A stretch of 64,000 nucleotides of DNA from Prorocentrum cordatum (GCA_963575745.1 CAUYUJ010021040.1:1-64000); one strand, 5' to 3'. Shown: positions 18,978 through 30,580, numbered from the stretch's first letter. The notes: generated by a model not told the origin, from the sequence alone. Numbers and translations: made by a program.

Positions 18978-20532
18978 CGTTTCGACGTGCACGTTCTCCG
19001 AAAGCCCTCCCCCCCGTGGCCTGGCGGCCCGTCGCGTAGAACGCTCCCGCGAAGTTAGCCAGGCGCGCCATTCCGACCATCGCAGCCCGCACGTCGTCGG
19101 GGCTTCGATGGCAGACCTTCGGCGAAGTGACCTCTGCCGCGAGCCTCGAAGACTCCTCGAGCAGGCCCCGCAGCTCGTAGACCTCCAGCTCCATTTCGTT
19201 CAGCTGCTCCGAACGCTGACCCAGGGCGTGTATGAGGGATTCCGTGACACGGTCGATGTCCTCCTGGAGGGCATCCTCTGCGAGTGCCCGCTCGGTGCTC
19301 GACCCGTGGTCGGGCGCCCCCGCGGGCTCTCCGCTGTTGACGGAAGCGGCGGCCGCTGGCCCCAGCATCGCAGTGGTCGCCTGGGCCCCAGGCGGCAGGC
19401 TGGCGGCAACCACTGCCAGGCCGCCCAGCGCACCCGAGGGGAGCTCGGGGCCGGCACCTCCGCGGGCGCTCCCTCGGATGGGTGCGCCGCGCGCGCTCGC
19501 CGCGTCGGCAGCGGGCGCTTGCACCCCAGCGCTGCGCAGCGCGGCCTGGCTGCTGCTGCGCACCTCCAGGAGGGCTGCGCCGTGGCCACCGCCGTCGCCG
19601 CCCTCGCCAGGAGCGCCGAACGAGGGGGCATGGCCACCGCCTTGCGACACTGGAGACTGGCCCTGCGCTCTTGCGCTTCTGGCAGCCCGTTGGACTGCAT
19701 CAGCGTTGTCGCCAGGGCTACTGGACCAGATGGCCTGGCCGCCGCTGGACGACGCTGGAAGCGGGCCCCCCACGCTCATCGCGGCATCAGCCGCTCGATC
19801 CCCGCTTCTGCGCTCGCCAGGGTCGCTGGGAAAGGTGGCGTGGCCACCAGTGCCGCCCATGCCATGGGCGGATGCCGGAACGCCGTGGCTCTGGGTGCTC
19901 CCCCCGCCGCGGCCATCGCCCAGGTCGTAGGCGGCGTCTGCCACTGGCACGAGGCCGCGGCCACGGGCGCTTAGCTCCCCGAAACTCCCGTCGTCCCCCT
20001 CTCTGAGGACGGCTGCCGCGGCGAGGCGGAAGCCGCTGCCGCCGCCCCCGCTGGGAGAGGCAGGCGCGGCGCGGGCTGAGGCGCCCCCGCCGGGGGAGCC
20101 GGGCGCGGCGAGGCGGGACATGCCCCAGCGGTTCCCTCCGGGCGACCCTGGCGGGGAGCCCGGCAGAGGGGGCTTCGCAAAAGTCTTCGGAGACGTGCCC
20201 CGCCTGCTGCTGGGCGGATCAACACTGCCGCCGTGCGCCGCCGCAGCCGTGACGGGCCAGGTCGTGTTGCCTTCGGCGCCGTCGCCCTGCGCTGCGGAGT
20301 CCCCCATCCGCAGCTTCTGCTGGCCAAGTCCCAGGAGGGGCAGCCGCGCGGGGAGCTTCGACTGCACGTCCGCTTCGAGCACCTGCTTCAGGCCGTCGCC
20401 CGCGACCTCCTGACTGCTGGTCCCTTCTGCTCTGCGCTGCTGGCGCAGCTCCAGCTCCTTCCCGGCTACAGAGGCACGGAACGAGAGCGGGAGCACGACG
20501 ACAGCGACGACGGCGACAGACACGACGACCAT
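18978..20532 (-). CDS. Large exon: signal-anchor, Gly/Ala/Ser-rich, coiled-coil protein
   Basis: I choose the ATG at 20532 because it begins MVVVSVAVVAVVVLPLSF, a typical N-terminal signal anchor; upstream codons read the 20.7-kb repeat. Next come a short Gln/Arg-rich helix, a long low-complexity Gly/Ala/Ser/Pro domain (residues about 100-400), and a helical region near the end (ALAEDALQEDIDRVTESLIH, LNEMELEVYELRGLLEESSR) likely to form a coiled coil. A canonical donor, GTAAGG, follows at 18977. No enzymatic motif. Probably a membrane-attached structural or surface-linked protein; function inferred only from layout. Confidence 0.6.
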
Positions 20533-20689
20533 TTGACGAAGCGTTTTTTTTTGTTGCCGAGGGAGCTGCGACCCGTCCCTCCCGCACTCGACACGCCGTA
20601 CCTCGGTGTGTTGGCCCTCCCTTGCTGGAGGGAGTCTTATCCGGAGCGGGGCGAGGAGGCTTTCTGGAGGCCTCCCCAGTGGGGTCCGA

Positions 20690-20836
20690 GCACATGGGGT
20701 CGGATGACCGCACCGGATCGCGAATGCATCGGCGATGCATCGGCGATGCATCGGCGATGCATCACCGACGTCGGCGACTCATCGGCGACGTCGGCGTGGA
20801 GAAAATCGGGTTCCGCATCGAGCCGCATCGCCGATG
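20690..20836. mobile_element. GATGCATCGGC foldback element (family C), copy 1
   Basis: Contains GGGGTCGGATGACCGC, runs of GATGCATCGGC, GACGTCGGCG and CGGGTTCCGCATCGAGCCGC. The left end resembles the other copies (28062, 37445, 54732); the right inverted end is missing, so the copy is truncated. It lies just upstream of the 20532 start codon. Confidence 0.65.
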
Positions 20837-20880
20837 AATTAAACGTATGAATTAAACTTCGGCAAAATGACGCACGGAAT

Positions 20881-21120
20881 TTAATGGTCCATTGCGTCGC
20901 GCCAGGTCTGCTTCCACGCTGCGCATGGCGTTGCGAACCCTTCCGCTCCGAGCTTCGATGCTGGCGGAAAACTGTCCAGGTGCTCTTGCCCGCAGCTCTG
21001 TGAATGTATTCCCTTGTTATTGCATGTCCTTTGCGGCGTCGTTGTTGAGGGCGCCTTCGCCGTCGGAAGAAAGCGCTCGTGCCGGGCCAGGCTTTCCGCG
21101 CCAACGTCGCTGGCAAGCGT
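20881..21120 (-). CDS. Possible terminal exon, unknown protein
   Basis: Minus-strand frame: LASDVGAESLARHERFLPTA ... HSQSCGQEHLDSFPPASKLG, ending AMDH at TAA 20881-20883. Non-repetitive and coding-like for about 80 codons, but upstream it enters the GTC microsatellite. No family is recognised. Confidence 0.3.
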   Translation of the reverse strand, partial: TLASDVGAESLARHERFLPTAKAPSTTTPQRTCNNKGIHSQSCGQEHLDSFPPASKLGAEGFATPCAAWKQTWRDAMDH

Positions 21121-21274
21121 CAGGGGGGATATATGGTCAAAGGCCTGGGCCGCCCCCCTCATGCTGATGCCATCGGGCCCCCCCGCCCCCCGCGTGATAG
21201 TCCCTCCCCCTGTGGTTGTGGTGTGGTGCTGTGGGTGCGGGCGTGTGTGGCGTGGTGCTCCAGGACAGCTCCAA

Positions 21275-21370
21275 AGGTTGTCGTCGTCGTCGTCGTCGTC
21301 GCGGTCGTCGTCGTCGTCGTCACCGCCGTCGCGGTCGCCGTCGCCGTCGTCGTCGCCATCGTCGCCGTCG

Positions 21371-21402
<32 letters not shown>

Positions 21403-21420
21403 TTCGTCGTCGTTGTCCCC
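21275..21420. repeat. GTC/CGTCGC triplet microsatellite
   Basis: Nearly pure GTC with some GCC; read as Val-, Ser-, Arg- or Asp-rich peptides in different frames. Confidence 0.95.
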
Positions 21421-21429
21421 CCCCATCTC

Positions 21430-22615
21430 ATCATGGGAGGGGAGCCCGTGGAGCCATGGGACCCATCTCATCCTAGGGGGGGAGGGGGGGGGCCGTGGGC
21501 CCAGAGCCCAGGACCAGAAACATGTCCTTGTTCGGCACCTCTTGTCCAACGCCCCAGCGAGCGCACTTATCGATCGCATGGGACATAGCGTGCTCCTGCG
21601 TAGACCATAGCATGAACGCCTGCTTCCTCGCTTAATTGGCCCAGGGGGCTCACCGACGGAAGCGTTCGATATCCCCGACAGGTGTCGCGTGCACCCTTGC
21701 TCATATTTAGATGGGGGTCGTCCACGCCCGCCGAAAATATCAGCATCATCTTCGGCGCCTTGGCACGACGCTATCGCAGGCGAAACCTGTGTGGCTCTTT
21801 CTCGACCACTGCAGAAGCATAACTGCGTAAGTTGTTGCAAACTGTGCTGAACATTGAATCTGGTCCAATCGGGCAGTCGTGTAGAGCCCGTACCATTATT
21901 GGCACGACTCCGGCGCATTCGAGATGGGTTCTTTGGATCGGGTGGAAAGGATCTGTTGTTGGTGGAGATCGTTGGAGTCTGACACGTCGTTCTGCGACCT
22001 GCGTGGCGCCACGCGGTTGCATGTCTACACGCTCGGCAGGTGGTGCTGCCAGTGTCTTCTGCCGAAAAAGGTCGTAGCCACTCGCGTAAGCTGTGGAGTC
22101 AACGCTTGCGCGTGGACGTGAAGGTTTTGGATGTGCGTCTTGGCGTCTGGGCTCAAGGGCCGCCAGAAGTTCTGAGGCTTGGACCGCTGGCGGTCTCGGG
22201 TCATGACCAGGTGGCAGCGCCCATGCTTCAGCACATCTGCATTCGCCTGCTCTCCAAGTGTGTCCATTCAGTGTAGGTTTCGTTACAGACTAAGCAAAAC
22301 AAGTACATCATATAATCGTGGTCGGGTCGGATCAGCGATCATGTTCGGGACTGCCCTGTCACCGGCCATCAAAACATGCAGCGCGCCCCCATCCACCTGG
22401 TGGTACACGATGTATCGTGAATAATGCCGTGTTGAGCGCTGGTGGGTCACCAAAACAAGCCGCTGCTTTTGGGGAAGCTTGCACGTATCCGTGTTGCGTG
22501 TCTCCACTCGACTTTCGCCTTGATAGCCAAGGCAGCTTCAACACTGGCCGACTGCATCTTGTGTGTGCACTGCGGCTGTGTTACCCTTATTGGAGCTCTC
22601 TGGGAACACTCCAGC
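21430..22615. other. Mostly unique DNA with a weak minus-strand coding fragment at 22025-22267
   Basis: The minus-strand frame at 22025-22267 (MDTLGEQANADVLKHGRCHL ... ending HLPSV) is non-repetitive and could be an exon or a decayed retroelement piece. Flanking frames carry several stops. Nothing else convincing is seen in this 1.2 kb. Confidence 0.3.
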
Positions 22616-23070
22616 GCTGCGCTGGAGGGTCCCAGCAGGGTCTCGAAGGGGCCTCAGGAAGGCCCCTTCTGGAATCCCAAGAACTCAGGAAACCTCGCGT
22701 TTGTGAGATGGCTGACCGTGTCGATGCCGGCCCTCGAAAACGAATCGTGCAAACGATTTCAGTATTGCCAGCTCGTTTGCCAAGATCTCTGATGGCCTCT
22801 TGATGCATTCGCCGCAATTGTCCTTTAAGCCAGTGGCGCATTGGTCCATGGTAAGCGTATTCCAATGAGGTCACTTAGTTGACCAAGACGGCTCTGCAGA
22901 GCCCAAGGAGAGACCCACGACTGACCAGAAAGGGCCCCATGACGACGTCCGTAGGCCGAGAAGTCCTCCCAAGAGGCCTCCAGAAGCACCCAAGAGGCCC
23001 GTACGAGGACCCCGAGAGGCTCCCAGGAAACCCAGAGGAGACCCGAAGAGTGCCTCAAGAGACATATTTG
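22616..23070. repeat. Diverged CCAAGAGGCCC minisatellite
   Basis: Words such as CCCAAGAACTC, CCAAGAGGCC and CCCAGAGGAGACC recur irregularly, a degraded relative of the 3.5, 13.2 and 59.4 kb blocks. No gene is seen. Confidence 0.6.
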
Positions 23071-23504
23071 TCTTCCTTCATCCTCCTCGTCCCTTTTCTG
23101 TTCCCTTTCCTCGTGCTTTCTCGTCCTCTCCCAAGTGTTCCGCCAATGGGTTCCGCACCGGCTGGGCGAACACATAGCCCACCAGCTTGGCCAGACTTCG
23201 GCCCAATGTTTGGCCGCGTAGGAGTTTCCGAACTGTAGGGGGCGGTGGTGACTCGCCGTAGGCATCTTCGATACGATGCGGAGCAAACGAATTGATCTTA
23301 CATTTCAATGTTCACGGGGCCAATATCAAATAAGGCCATGCGGGCCTAACGCGCGTGCACATGTCGAATTTCTTCCAAAACGAGTGTTTGCCCAACGTCC
23401 TCGGAACAGCAGCTGTCAACAAGCATTGTCTTGTCAACTGGACTGTGCCAGGCTTCAGTGCGCGCGATCTCGCTGACATTGCGCACAGAAATATGTGTCT
23501 GTGC

Positions 23505-23745
23505 AATTTCGGTGGCAACTCATGAGAGCATCCCATACCACCTGGTCGGCTCATGCGAGTCGACGCTAGATCGACGCTAATCGACACTGCATCGACGCAA
23601 ACATCGACGCTGACCGACGCTAAGTCGGCACTATCTCATCCGCTCCCAGACGCTAATCGACGCAAGTCGACGCTGGAGACGGACTTAACAGGGTACGCCA
23701 GGCTCCCATGATTTGTTACCGAGGGGATGTGCACACAGACTTCGG
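23505..23745. repeat. Dispersed element with CGACGCTAAT short repeats, copy 1
   Basis: It starts TTCGGTGGCAACTCATGAG, has about ten CGACGCTA(A/G)T-like words, and ends GGGTACGCCAGGCTCCCATG then ATTTGTTACCGA. A second copy in the same orientation is at 30010-30215. Confidence 0.8.
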
Positions 23746-23750
23746 CCTGG

Positions 23751-23890
23751 CCTTAGGTCGGGCATAGCCTCCGACAGGCGGATTTTGAGCGAAAAATGAG
23801 AGCAGTCAAATAACTATTCGAAACATTGTCCCCAGACTATTCCTTATTATTTTTGCATATTCCTCCTGTAGAGGGTACAGAAGGCTCCCA
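23751..23890. mobile_element. MITE family A, diverged copy with altered right end
   Basis: Left end TTAGGTCGGGCATAGCCTCC, interior GCGGATTTTGAGCGAAAAAT and TTGTCCCCAGACTATT, right end TTCCTCCTGTAGAGGGTACA continuing into GGCTCCCATGA, which belongs to the neighbouring 23.5-kb repeat. Confidence 0.65.
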
Positions 23891-24149
23891 TGAATTGCTG
23901 CCGACTGCAATTCTGCCGAACGAGGCAATGCGGGCCTCACGCGCGCACGTCGAACGCACATGCAACACAAGCATCGCTCATCCGTCTGCCAACGAATGCA
24001 CTCCGGAGCAACAGCGCGCGCGTTGCCGCGCGCGTGCCGACGCTATTGTATAAACCACTGGTTTCACCGCTGTGTCAAGATGTGCTCAAACACGCGTGGA
24101 GCCAAAAAGGTTCCAGGCAGACATGTGGATGTCTGCAGCCGCACCTCCA

Positions 24150-24221
24150 CATCATCCTCACCATCACCATCACCATTACCAGCATCAGCATAGTCATACT
24201 CATCGTCAGCAGTATCGCAAT

Positions 24222-24263
<42 letters not shown>

Positions 24264-24590
24264 AATCAGAATCAGCATCACTATCATCATCAGCATCATC
24301 ATCGTCATCATCATCAGCAACATCATCGTCATCATCATCAGCAACATCATCGTCATCATCATCCTCTTCATCATTATCGGCGACATTATTGCTTTCATCA
24401 ATGTCACTATCATTATCAACACCACCATCATCTTCACCACCACCACCACCGTCGTCGTAATTACCACTGTCATCAGCATGACCACCATCAACATCATTGT
24501 CGTCATCGTGATTATCGAGGTTCTCGTCATCATCGCCACCACCAACTCTACCATGATTACCATCGTCGACGATGTCGTCGTCACCACCAC
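24150..24590. repeat. CAT/ATC triplet microsatellite, about 440 bp
   Basis: Imperfect CATCAT repeats with CAC, CAG and ATT variants. Ile-, His-, Met- and Asp-rich ORFs on both strands are artefacts of the repeat. Confidence 0.95.
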
Positions 24591-24939
24591 CTGGGCGGCC
24601 GAGCCATGGATGTGCATGACAAGGGTCCTCGCATCTCTGCGTCAGTTGAGTTTTGCCAATGCTTTGCTTGTGGTCGGGTGAGATTTCTGCTCGAACATTG
24701 GAGTTGACAATTCCACATTCTTCCGAAACGAATAGCGCCACGTACTTTTCTTCCCAAACGTAGCAGCACGTAGCTTGCAACACATTTCTGGCAGCACGTA
24801 TATTGTAAGAAACTGCTGCGCAACATGGATTGCTCACCATAGGATCATGTACTGCAACATGCAGACTTGACCTCATGGAGAGAAAACAAGCCTTGCCTTC
24901 CCAGCTTAACTGGAAATAGGTGTCAAGGGACTGGCCGCA

Positions 24940-25178
24940 AGACCCGCCCAGCTCTGAGGCCGCCCATGCCTAAATGCGGCGGTGCTGGTGGTGGCTGGAC
25001 GTGCTGGGTCCAGCAGGTCCGCCGGCCCACGACGCCCAACCTCCGCTCGAACCTTGGTTCTCATGCTGACACCATGGAGCTCGTGGAGAAAAAGGCGCGG
25101 GACGCTGGTGGGCCGGGCGAGTGGGTTCCCGACGCGTCTCTGCCTCCTCACCGCCAGCCACCGCGCGAACTGGTCTGA
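24940..25178 (+). CDS. Possible terminal exon, unknown
   Basis: Plus-strand frame CGGAGGGWTCWVQQVRRPTT ... MELVEKKARDAGGPGEW, stop TGA 25176-25178. Balanced composition for about 70 codons, unlike the flanks; splice sites not resolved. Confidence 0.3.
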
Positions 25179-25440
25179 CACAGGGGAGCGAAAAGAGAGA
25201 CCCGGGGAGGCGGCTCGGAGAGCCAGAGGGGGAAGGCCACAGGGCTGGGACCCCGTTAGGCATCGAGAGTCCGACATGGGGGGCGCACTTTCCTCGAGCG
25301 GGCACGCGCGGAACGCATTTTTTTCTATCCAGACTGCTATTTTGCCTGTTCTGTGTCGCGCGGAAATTCGCCAACCTCCCTCAGGCACGCCACGGCGACG
25401 ACGACGACGACGACTCGTGGGGGGTCAGCTACACGCAGGA

Positions 25441-25605
25441 GTGACCCTGGGCAAGAGTGACCTTTGGTGCACGGCTTTTGGAGGGCCGCGGGGGGGGGGG
25501 GGGGCAAACACAAGCGAGGAAGACGCTACTGCCGCACCGCACGCGACGATCGGAGGGCCCCATTGGGCCGCGCACCAAAGGTCACTCCAGCGAAGGGTCA
25601 CTCAA
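25441..25605. mobile_element. Foldback element with GAGTGACC ends (family E)
   Basis: The left end GAGTGACCCTGGGCAAGAGT, then GACCTTTGGTGC, pairs with GCACCAAAGGTCACTCCAGC and GAAGGGTCACTC on the right (arms about 40 bp). The interior is a G-tract and an Arg/His-like GC stretch with no ORF. A partial relative, GGGTCACTCTGGCGAAGGG, is at 28000-28018. Confidence 0.7.
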
Positions 25606-25783
25606 TTCGTGCAGTCGAGGGGGGGGGCGCCGGGCCCTGGGGCACGCCAGCGCCGGCGCGGATTTCAGTGCGCGCCCTGGCCTTCTGCACCAGCTGCTCC
25701 AGGCCGTCTCGGCCCACCTGCGCCGTCTGCCCCCGGCCGCCGGCGGCGTGCGCCGCCTCCGGGCCGTCCCCCGCCGCCTGGGT

Positions 25784-25944
25784 TCGGTCGGGCGTGCCCT
25801 CCTGCAGGCGGATTTTGGACGGAAGCTAAAAACATGTAGTAGACTTTCGTTCATGCCTTAAAAGAACACCGTCGACAGATCGCCCCATACACTATTCTGC
25901 CTGACTGACTGAATTCCTCCCGTAGCGGGACGGGCCCGACCGAA
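25784..25944. mobile_element. MITE family A with 8/9-bp target duplication
   Basis: Ends TCGGTCGGGCGTGCCCTCCT and GTAGCGGGACGGGCCCGACC. Flanks CGCCTGGGT (25775-25783) and CGCCTGGGC (25945-25953) match at 8 of 9 bases. The A/T-rich interior has no ORF. Confidence 0.8.
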
Positions 25945-26269
25945 CGCCTGGGCCGCCTGCTCCCGGCGGTCCTCGGCCGCCGGCGTGCGCCTCGGGGCGG
26001 CGTGGCCCCGCGGGCTGGGGCTGCTGGTGGAGCTCGAGGAGCCCCCGCAGGAGGCCTCCGGGATGCCGGGGGTCGCGCTGCTGGAAGCGGCCCCGCCTCG
26101 GAGGCCCGCCGTCACGGCCACAGGTCTGATCCGCCCTCCGCTCCGCCTCTCGCCCTCCCAGCCCCTCACTCGTCCCTCCACCGGGGAGGAAGGGGGGGAC
26201 GGGGGGGAATGATCGGACCGGTGGTTTCCACGAGGGTAGTTACTGTATAGGGGGTAGCGTGGGTGCGTG

Positions 26270-26489
26270 GGTCCTGATACGCTCATGTGAATATATGTGT
26301 ACACACATCTATATGTACATGGCATGTGCGTGCCCAGGCTCGTTGTATGTTGTGTATGTGGGTTGTGTGTTGTACGTGCTATGTGTGAGGGATGTGTGGG
26401 TTATGTGTATTCTGCGTGAGATGTTTGGGTGTATATAGAGTGTGCGCTTTGTGTGTTGCTTGAGATGGATGTGTTGAATGTGATGCGTT

Positions 26490-26525
<36 letters not shown>

Positions 26526-26645
26526 CACTCTCTCTGTGTTGTAGCTGTCGTGTGTTGTGCTTTCTGTGTGCTGTGTGTTGTGTGTTTTGTGTGGTGTGTG
26601 GGCGTTCTGTGTATTCTGTGCGCGTGTTGTACGTTGAGGCTCGGC
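26270..26645. repeat. TG-rich microsatellite and TGTGT-rich stretch
   Basis: Irregular GTGTGT, TGTTGTG and TATGTG words, densest at 26487-26525. The Cys/Val-rich ORFs here are artefacts. Confidence 0.9.
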
Positions 26646-27019
26646 TTTGGGAGGATGTCTCAGGCGAGTCTGCCTTCTTCTAAGAATCGCGTTGAAAACG
26701 GGTCCGATGTTTGGAGATGTGTCTCAGGTGAAACTGCAATTTTCTGAGAATCAGGATCACCAACATTGAATTCCACGTGTGTTGAACATGTTTGTAATGT
26801 TGGACAACCACTTTGAGTTTGGACCGTGATGTCACGATCTGCGTGAGGGTTGCGTTCGGTTTTCAGAGTGTTGGAGATGCCCCGAGCGAAACGGCCAGAA
26901 ACATGAACGCGGCTTCACACGTAATCGCCTCTGAGCTCTGCTCCTTCGGAGAGGTGCGTAGAGTTAATATGTACGTATACACATACACATCTGTCTATGG
27001 ATTCTCTTCTATATTTATA

Positions 27020-27190
27020 TAGAACCTCCAGCGCTGTCGTTGGCTCTGGCGCGCAGCAGGCTGATGAGCTTGCCCTGGCCCAAGATCTTTTGCACCTGCT
27101 GCTTGAACCTGACACCCTCCCCTTTCCTGAGGCTCTCTCTGGTCTTCAAGCGCTCCGTCTCCTCATGATGGAGGAACACCAAACAGATTG
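27020..27190 (-). CDS. Exon of a basic coiled-coil protein
   Basis: Minus strand: VFLHHEETERLKTRESLRKG, then EGVRFKQQVQKILGQGKLIS, LLRARANDSAGG. A clean amphipathic helix. It is adjacent to GGA-type microsatellite DNA on its upstream side, and a similar small helical exon lies at 27613-27703. Together they look like two exons with a microsatellite-filled intron. No domain name can be given. Confidence 0.45.
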
Positions 27191-27354
27191 GCGGGAGAGG
27201 GAGGGATGGAGGCAGGGAGGGAGAGGGAGGGAGAGGGAGGGAGGGAGAGGGAGGGAGAGGGAGGGAGGGATGCAGCTCGGGCGAGCAGACCCGAAGACGC
27301 CTCGCAAAGCACCAACAGCTGAAGCCGAAACCACGGCTGAAGTGCACGGAATGA

Positions 27355-27620
27355 ACATCCTCCTTCTCCTCCTCCTCCACCTCCTCCTCTTCCTTCTCTC
27401 TTCTCCTCCTCCTCCTCCTCCTCCTCCCTCCTCCTCCTCCTCTTCCCCCTCCCTCCTCCCCCTCCTCCTCCTCCTCCTCCTCCTCCTCCTCCTCCTCCTC
27501 TTTCTCCTCCTCATCTTTCTCCTCCTCCTCCTCCCCCTCCTCCTCCTCCTCCTCTTCCTCCTCCGCCTCCTCCTCCTCCTTCTGCTGATCCTCTTCCTCC
27601 GCCTCGTCCTCGTCCCTGCA
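27355..27620. repeat. CTC/TCC microsatellite within a probable intron
   Basis: Imperfect CTCCTC with CTT and CCC interruptions. Leu-, Ser-, Pro-, Glu- and Arg-rich ORFs are artefacts. Confidence 0.95.
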
Positions 27621-27703
27621 GGCGTTCGAGGGAGAAGGATACCCGCTCCTGCTGCTGCATCGCCGAGTGTGCTTGCTGGAGCCTCGCCAGGGTCGACATG
27701 CGC
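27613..27703 (-). CDS. Small helical exon
   Basis: Minus strand: MSTLARLQQAHSAMQQQERV, then SFSLERLQ, followed by a CAG that could precede a donor. Heptad-like Leu spacing suggests a coiled coil. It could be the start codon exon of the gene continuing at 27190; the tie is by position and style only. Confidence 0.35.
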
Positions 27704-27837
27704 CTCGGGGGAGTCGCGAGCGGACGACTGCGCCAAGAGCGTGAAGCTTGGACTGTGAGGGCAGCGTGTCGAGGCGCGTGGACGGGAGGAGCGAGGAGAG
27801 GGAGAGAGCGGAGGGGGGGGCGGTCTGCACGCAAGCG

Positions 27838-27930
27838 GCTCCTCCTCCTCCTCCTCCTCCTCCTCCTCCTCCTCCTCCTCCTCATCCTCCCTCTGTTCCT
27901 CCTCCTCCTCCTCCTCCTCCTCCTTTAGTG
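27838..27930. repeat. CTC microsatellite
   Basis: About thirty CTC units with two interruptions. Confidence 0.95.
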
Positions 27931-28061
27931 CGCTGGCTTCCTGCTGGGCGCCGGTGGCCAACCAACAGCGCGCAGGCCGCCGGTGGGCCCGCACTGCGAG
28001 GGTCACTCTGGCGAAGGGCCAACGCCACGTGAAATCGAGAGGAGCAGGGGGAGCTCGTATA

Positions 28062-28283
28062 GAGGCCTCCTAGATGGGGTCGGCGTAGATAGGGTCGGAG
28101 GATCGCGCGCATCGGCGATGCATCGGGGATGCACCAGCGACACATCGTCGACGTCGGCGATGCATCGGCGACGTCGACGTGAAGCAAATCGGGCTCCGCA
28201 ACGAGCCGCATCGTCGATGCATCGGCGATGCGGCGCGATCCTCCGACCCCATCTGCTCCGACCCCATCTAAGAGGCCCAGATT
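28062..28283. mobile_element. Family C element, complete copy with 45-bp inverted ends
   Basis: Left GGCCTCCTAGATGGGGTCGG then CGTAGATAGGGTCGGAGGATC; right GATCCTCCGACCCCATCTGC then TCCGACCCCATCTAAGAGGCC. Each end itself holds two GATNGGGTCGG subrepeats. The interior carries GATGCATCGGC and GACGTCG words and a GGGCTCCGCAACGAGCC hairpin. Confidence 0.85.
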
Positions 28284-28555
28284 GTAACGCACCCGGGCCT
28301 GTATGCCTGCTCAGGGGGCGGCGCCTCCATCGAGGACACCGCCGAGAGCCTCGGCTCCGTCGTCGCCTCAGCTTGCCCCCAGGCTCCCTTTTCCTCTCTC
28401 CCCCTCCTCCCAGACATCCTCGCGTCGTGTAGAAGTCACGAGAGGACATGCCCGGCGACGTTCGGTCTCGGGGGGGGGCCCTCTGTGTCCTGGCCAGCGG
28501 CTCCCGATGGAAACCGGGCCCCGGGGAAGGGGTCCAGATCTCCACGGGCCAGTGT

Positions 28556-28715
28556 TTAAGTGGGGCCTGTCCCCCTACAGGGAGATTGTCGACGAAAAAT
28601 AAAACATATCCCACAAATGCTCCAAAATGGGGAAAAAATGCTAAAACAATAATCCCCAGGCTATTTCTAGACTATTTTTGAATATTCCCCCTGTAGAGGG
28701 ACAGGCCCGACTTAA
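28556..28715. mobile_element. MITE family A, intact, perfect 9-bp target duplication
   Basis: Begins TTAAGTGGGGCCTGTCCCCC and ends GGACAGGCCCGACTTAA (inverted ends about 27 bp). Flanked by GGCCAGTGT on both sides (28547-28555, 28716-28724). The A/T-rich interior has no ORF. Confidence 0.9.
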
Positions 28716-28819
28716 GGCCAGTGTTGCGAAGCAGTCAAGAGATCGGATCTCTCAGCTGCGTCCCCCTGCCCTTCCCCTTCCCCCCACCGGTCTCGGAGGT
28801 TTCCATGCCATCGAACATG

Positions 28820-28930
28820 CCTCCTCCTCCTCCTCCTCCCCCTTCTCCTCCTTCCTCCTTCCTCCTCCTCCTCCTTCTTCTCCTCCTTCTTCTCCTCCTC
28901 CTCCTCCTCCTCCTCCTCCTCCTCCTGGTC
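28820..28930. repeat. CTC/TTC microsatellite
   Basis: Pyrimidine-only tract of CTC with TTC interruptions. Confidence 0.95.
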
Positions 28931-29395
28931 CTCAACCAAAAGTGCCCCCGGCTCTTCGCGACACGTTGAAGCCCCCACGGGGACCTCGGGCCCTCGTGGG
29001 GCGGGGCTCTGCAGGCCAAGGCTTGGGTCGTCGTGGGCCACTGCCACCTCTCGAAACACCCCACGATCTGTGAGCACATCCCGATCCCGACGCCAGTCCC
29101 GGCCAGCCGATCCTGCTCGCCTCGATCCGCTGCCCGTCTCTGGAGGTCCCCCTGGAAGCCTCCATACGCCTGGCCGGAAGGACGGAGAAGCCCCCCAGAG
29201 GCCCAGAGACGGGGCCCCGGCCCGACCCGCCACCCGTCTCCGAGAGGTCCCATGGAGGTCTCCTGATGACTGACCAGAGCCAGGGTCGTCCAATCCAGCC
29301 TCGATCGTCGAGGAGCGGAACTTGGTCGGCGATCGCTCGCTCCGAATTTTGGGCTCTACTGACCCGGGTCAATCCAAGCCCTGGTCAGTCGGGCT

Positions 29396-29475
29396 TTGCA
29401 GGATCCTGCAAGATCCTGCAGGATCCTGCACGCGAGCCAGGGTCAATGCAGCCCTGGCCCTGCCTGCAGGATCCT
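29396..29475. repeat. Short tandem array of GCAGGATCCT palindromes
   Basis: CAGGATCCTGCA recurs four times in about 75 bp. No ORF is favoured. Confidence 0.7.
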
Positions 29476-30009
29476 TCAGAATCTGGCGCCTTGTCTGATC
29501 TCCGCTTGCATCGATCCCCCATCTCTTCAGCCCCGACGAATTCATCGGATAATGATCTCGGCAGATCGGGGCTCTCCGAGCTCGGGGCGCGCTCCATCGC
29601 CCGCTCCTGGGGCGCGCTGGGCGGGAGAACGACGACGGGGACCACGACGACGACGACGGCCATAGGCTGGACGGAGGAGAAGGGAGGATATGAAGGTCCT
29701 ACCTATGGTAGCGGTGGTAAGAAATCGGCCCATCAGCTTGCCATTGTTCGGACGTCCATTCCCCGTGCATGTTTCGGTTTCGTGCGTGTTTCGTTTGGCA
29801 AGATGATCCAGGATGCTCCTCGGTGGTCGTCGCCGAGAAAAAAAAGGCACACGTCCGGGCGGTGCCGAGTCAGGGCGGGCGGGGTGTGCGAGAGCGGCCC
29901 CAAGTGGCCCTCTGGACCGCACCGGGCCGCCACACAGCGGTCTCGGAAGCGGTGGACACGTGCACATCCTGGCCCCTGTCGATTGCCCCCCCACGCCTCC
30001 CGAAGAGTT

Positions 30010-30215
30010 CGGTGGCAACTCACGGGGGCCCCCCCGTACCATCTTGTCGGCTCTTGCTGATCGACGCTAGTCGACGCTACATCGACGCTAATCGACGCTA
30101 GCCGACGCTACATCGGCGCTATCTGATCGACTCCCGAACGCTAATCGACGCTAGTCGAGGCTAGAGACAGACTTGAAAGGGTACGCCAAGCTCCCATGAT
30201 TTGTTACCGAAGAAA
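30010..30215. repeat. Dispersed element with CGACGCTAAT short repeats, copy 2
   Basis: Matches 23505-23745 from TCGGTGGCAACTCA through the CGACGCTA-rich core to AGGGTACGCCAAGCTCCCAT and ATTTGTTACCGAAG. Confidence 0.8.
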
Positions 30216-30349
30216 AAAATCGGGGGAAGGAAACACCCGTGCGAACGGAAAACTGACTCGGCTGAGCTGACCCGATGGCGCCTCGAAAACCATCACAGCC
30301 GAAGCCGGAACGAAGCTGACGTGCGGAGAAAACAAGAGGTCCCACACTG

Positions 30350-30580
30350 CAGGCACGAGGCGTTTGATAAAAGGAGGAGGAAGACGAACCGGAGGAGGAG
30401 GAGAAGGAGGAGGGGGACGAGGGGAAGGAGGAGGAATTTGAGAGAGGGAGAGGGAGCGAACGGGGAAGGAGTGAGGAAGAGAAAGAGGAAGAGGACGAGG
30501 AGGGGAGAAACGAGGAGTAGGAGGCAAACGTCTAAAGGCGACGGCGCGGAGAGTAAGAGGGGGAACGGGGGAGGGCTTTT
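30350..30580. repeat. Purine-rich GGA/GAA tract
   Basis: Imperfect AGGAGG, GAGAGG and GAAGAGG words. Arg/Lys-rich ORFs are artefacts. Confidence 0.85.

Noticed and set aside
24150-24590. His-, Ile- and Asp-rich proteins, possible metal-binding
   Set aside because: A CAT microsatellite gives these residues in three frames; no frame is favoured.
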